Shown here one piece after another: positions 22,123 through 22,380 of a DNA stretch of 22,380 bases. The first letter of the stretch is position 1. Every line of letters begins with the position of its first letter. The translations under genes and the position numbers were made by a program. Under the pieces are notes generated by a model. It worked only from the letters and a program-made list of their open reading frames with translations, had not been told where the DNA came from and searched no databases. Source of the stretch: Planctomycetota bacterium (GTDB lineage Bacteria > Planctomycetota > SZUA-567 > H5-PLA8 > CALKMO01); the NCBI GenBank assembly GCA_026417845.1, contig JAOACM010000009.1, positions 1 to 22,380 on the forward strand. The letters are read 5' to 3'.

Positions 22123-22380
22123 ATGGCTTCGATGAAACGCGAAAGGACGGTCGGTCTGGCGTTCGCTCTTCCATGGCTGATCGGGCTTTCGCTGTTCGTA
22201 CTGTATCCCTTCCTGGCGTCCTTCTACTACAGCCTCTGCGACTACTCGGTGCTCGAAGGTGCCGTCTGGTGCGGAGCGGAGAATTACAGGGCGCTGCTGG
22301 AGGACGAGGTTTTCCTGATGTCCGTGCGGGCGACGGTCCTGTACGCGCTGCTTTCGATCCCGGCAGGCATAGTCGTATCG
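22123..22380 (+). CDS. ABC sugar-type transporter permease, 5' part only
   Basis: The reading frame is open from ATG 22123 to the window end, giving the first 86 residues. It begins MASMKRERTVGLAFALPWLI, then GLSLFVLYPFLASFYYSLCD, and AENYRALLEDEVFLMSVRAT leads into a second helix (YALLSIPAGIVVS). This is the standard N-terminus of MalF/UgpA-type permeases (first helix, 'P....Y.SF.d' turn, 'G..NY..ll.D..f......T' before helix two). GGGGAGG lies ten bases upstream of the start. It is probably the membrane partner of the solute-binding protein at 15853; a second permease would be expected just beyond the window. It is transcribed divergently from the glycyl radical operon. Confidence 0.9.
   Translation, partial: MASMKRERTVGLAFALPWLIGLSLFVLYPFLASFYYSLCDYSVLEGAVWCGAENYRALLEDEVFLMSVRATVLYALLSIPAGIVVS

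Noticed and set aside
1..22380. tRNA or rRNA genes
   Set aside because: No cloverleaf with a conserved T-loop (GGTTCRANYC) in a suitable context, nor rRNA core sequence, was seen in the gaps; a covariance-model scan would settle it.

Overview
The window is a GC-rich bacterial chromosomal segment with loose gene packing: coding sequence fills roughly three quarters of it, and many intergenic gaps of 300 to 900 bases carry degenerate dispersed repeats. Several traits together suggest a deep-branching, PVC-like bacterium (Planctomycetota, Lentisphaerota, Kiritimatiellota or a relative). These are a Hanks-type kinase with an N-terminal zinc ribbon and C-terminal TPR-like region, a secreted protein ending in a pseudopilin-like domain, TPR proteins, and a divergent elongation factor P. 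That placement is inference from gene style; no rRNA or other phylogenetic marker was available. The glycyl radical enzyme implies at least part-time anaerobic metabolism.

Layout. Bases 1-5130: a small zincin-like metallopeptidase (minus), a large exported protein (plus), and a zinc-ribbon membrane protein (minus), separated by repeat-bearing gaps. Bases 5130-7730: an ABC-2 type permease with no ATPase beside it (minus), and efp (plus). Bases 8014-10166: a TPR protein and shikimate kinase whose stop and start codons overlap (plus), then a small single-pass membrane protein. Bases 11226-13955: the zinc-ribbon Ser/Thr kinase. Bases 14346-15539: an exported protein with a carboxypeptidase-regulatory-like domain and a charged tail (minus).

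The most coherent functional unit lies at 15853-22380. An ABC solute-binding protein (plus) and the start of an ABC sugar-type permease (plus, cut by the window end) flank a tightly overlapping minus-strand operon. Transcription order in that operon is zinc-dependent dehydrogenase, then glycyl radical enzyme, then its radical-SAM activase. The simplest reading is import of a small hydroxylated substrate, radical dehydration or C-X cleavage, and redox handling of the carbonyl product or the alcohol precursor. The substrate cannot be read from the sequence. A frameshifted MNT-type nucleotidyltransferase pseudogene sits beside the operon.

Outside the genes, the strongest structural signal is a family of about 86-bp intergenic elements. 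Their imperfect terminal inverted repeats are close to AGCCTGTCCGAAAACCTCC. Nine copies and one half copy were recognised, all between genes. Two abut or supply stop codons, and two lie side by side with a perfect palindrome at the junction. A second repeat type combines a GCGGTTACGGCCATGC box with a GC-rich hairpin. No tRNA, rRNA, CRISPR array, transposase or integrase gene was found.
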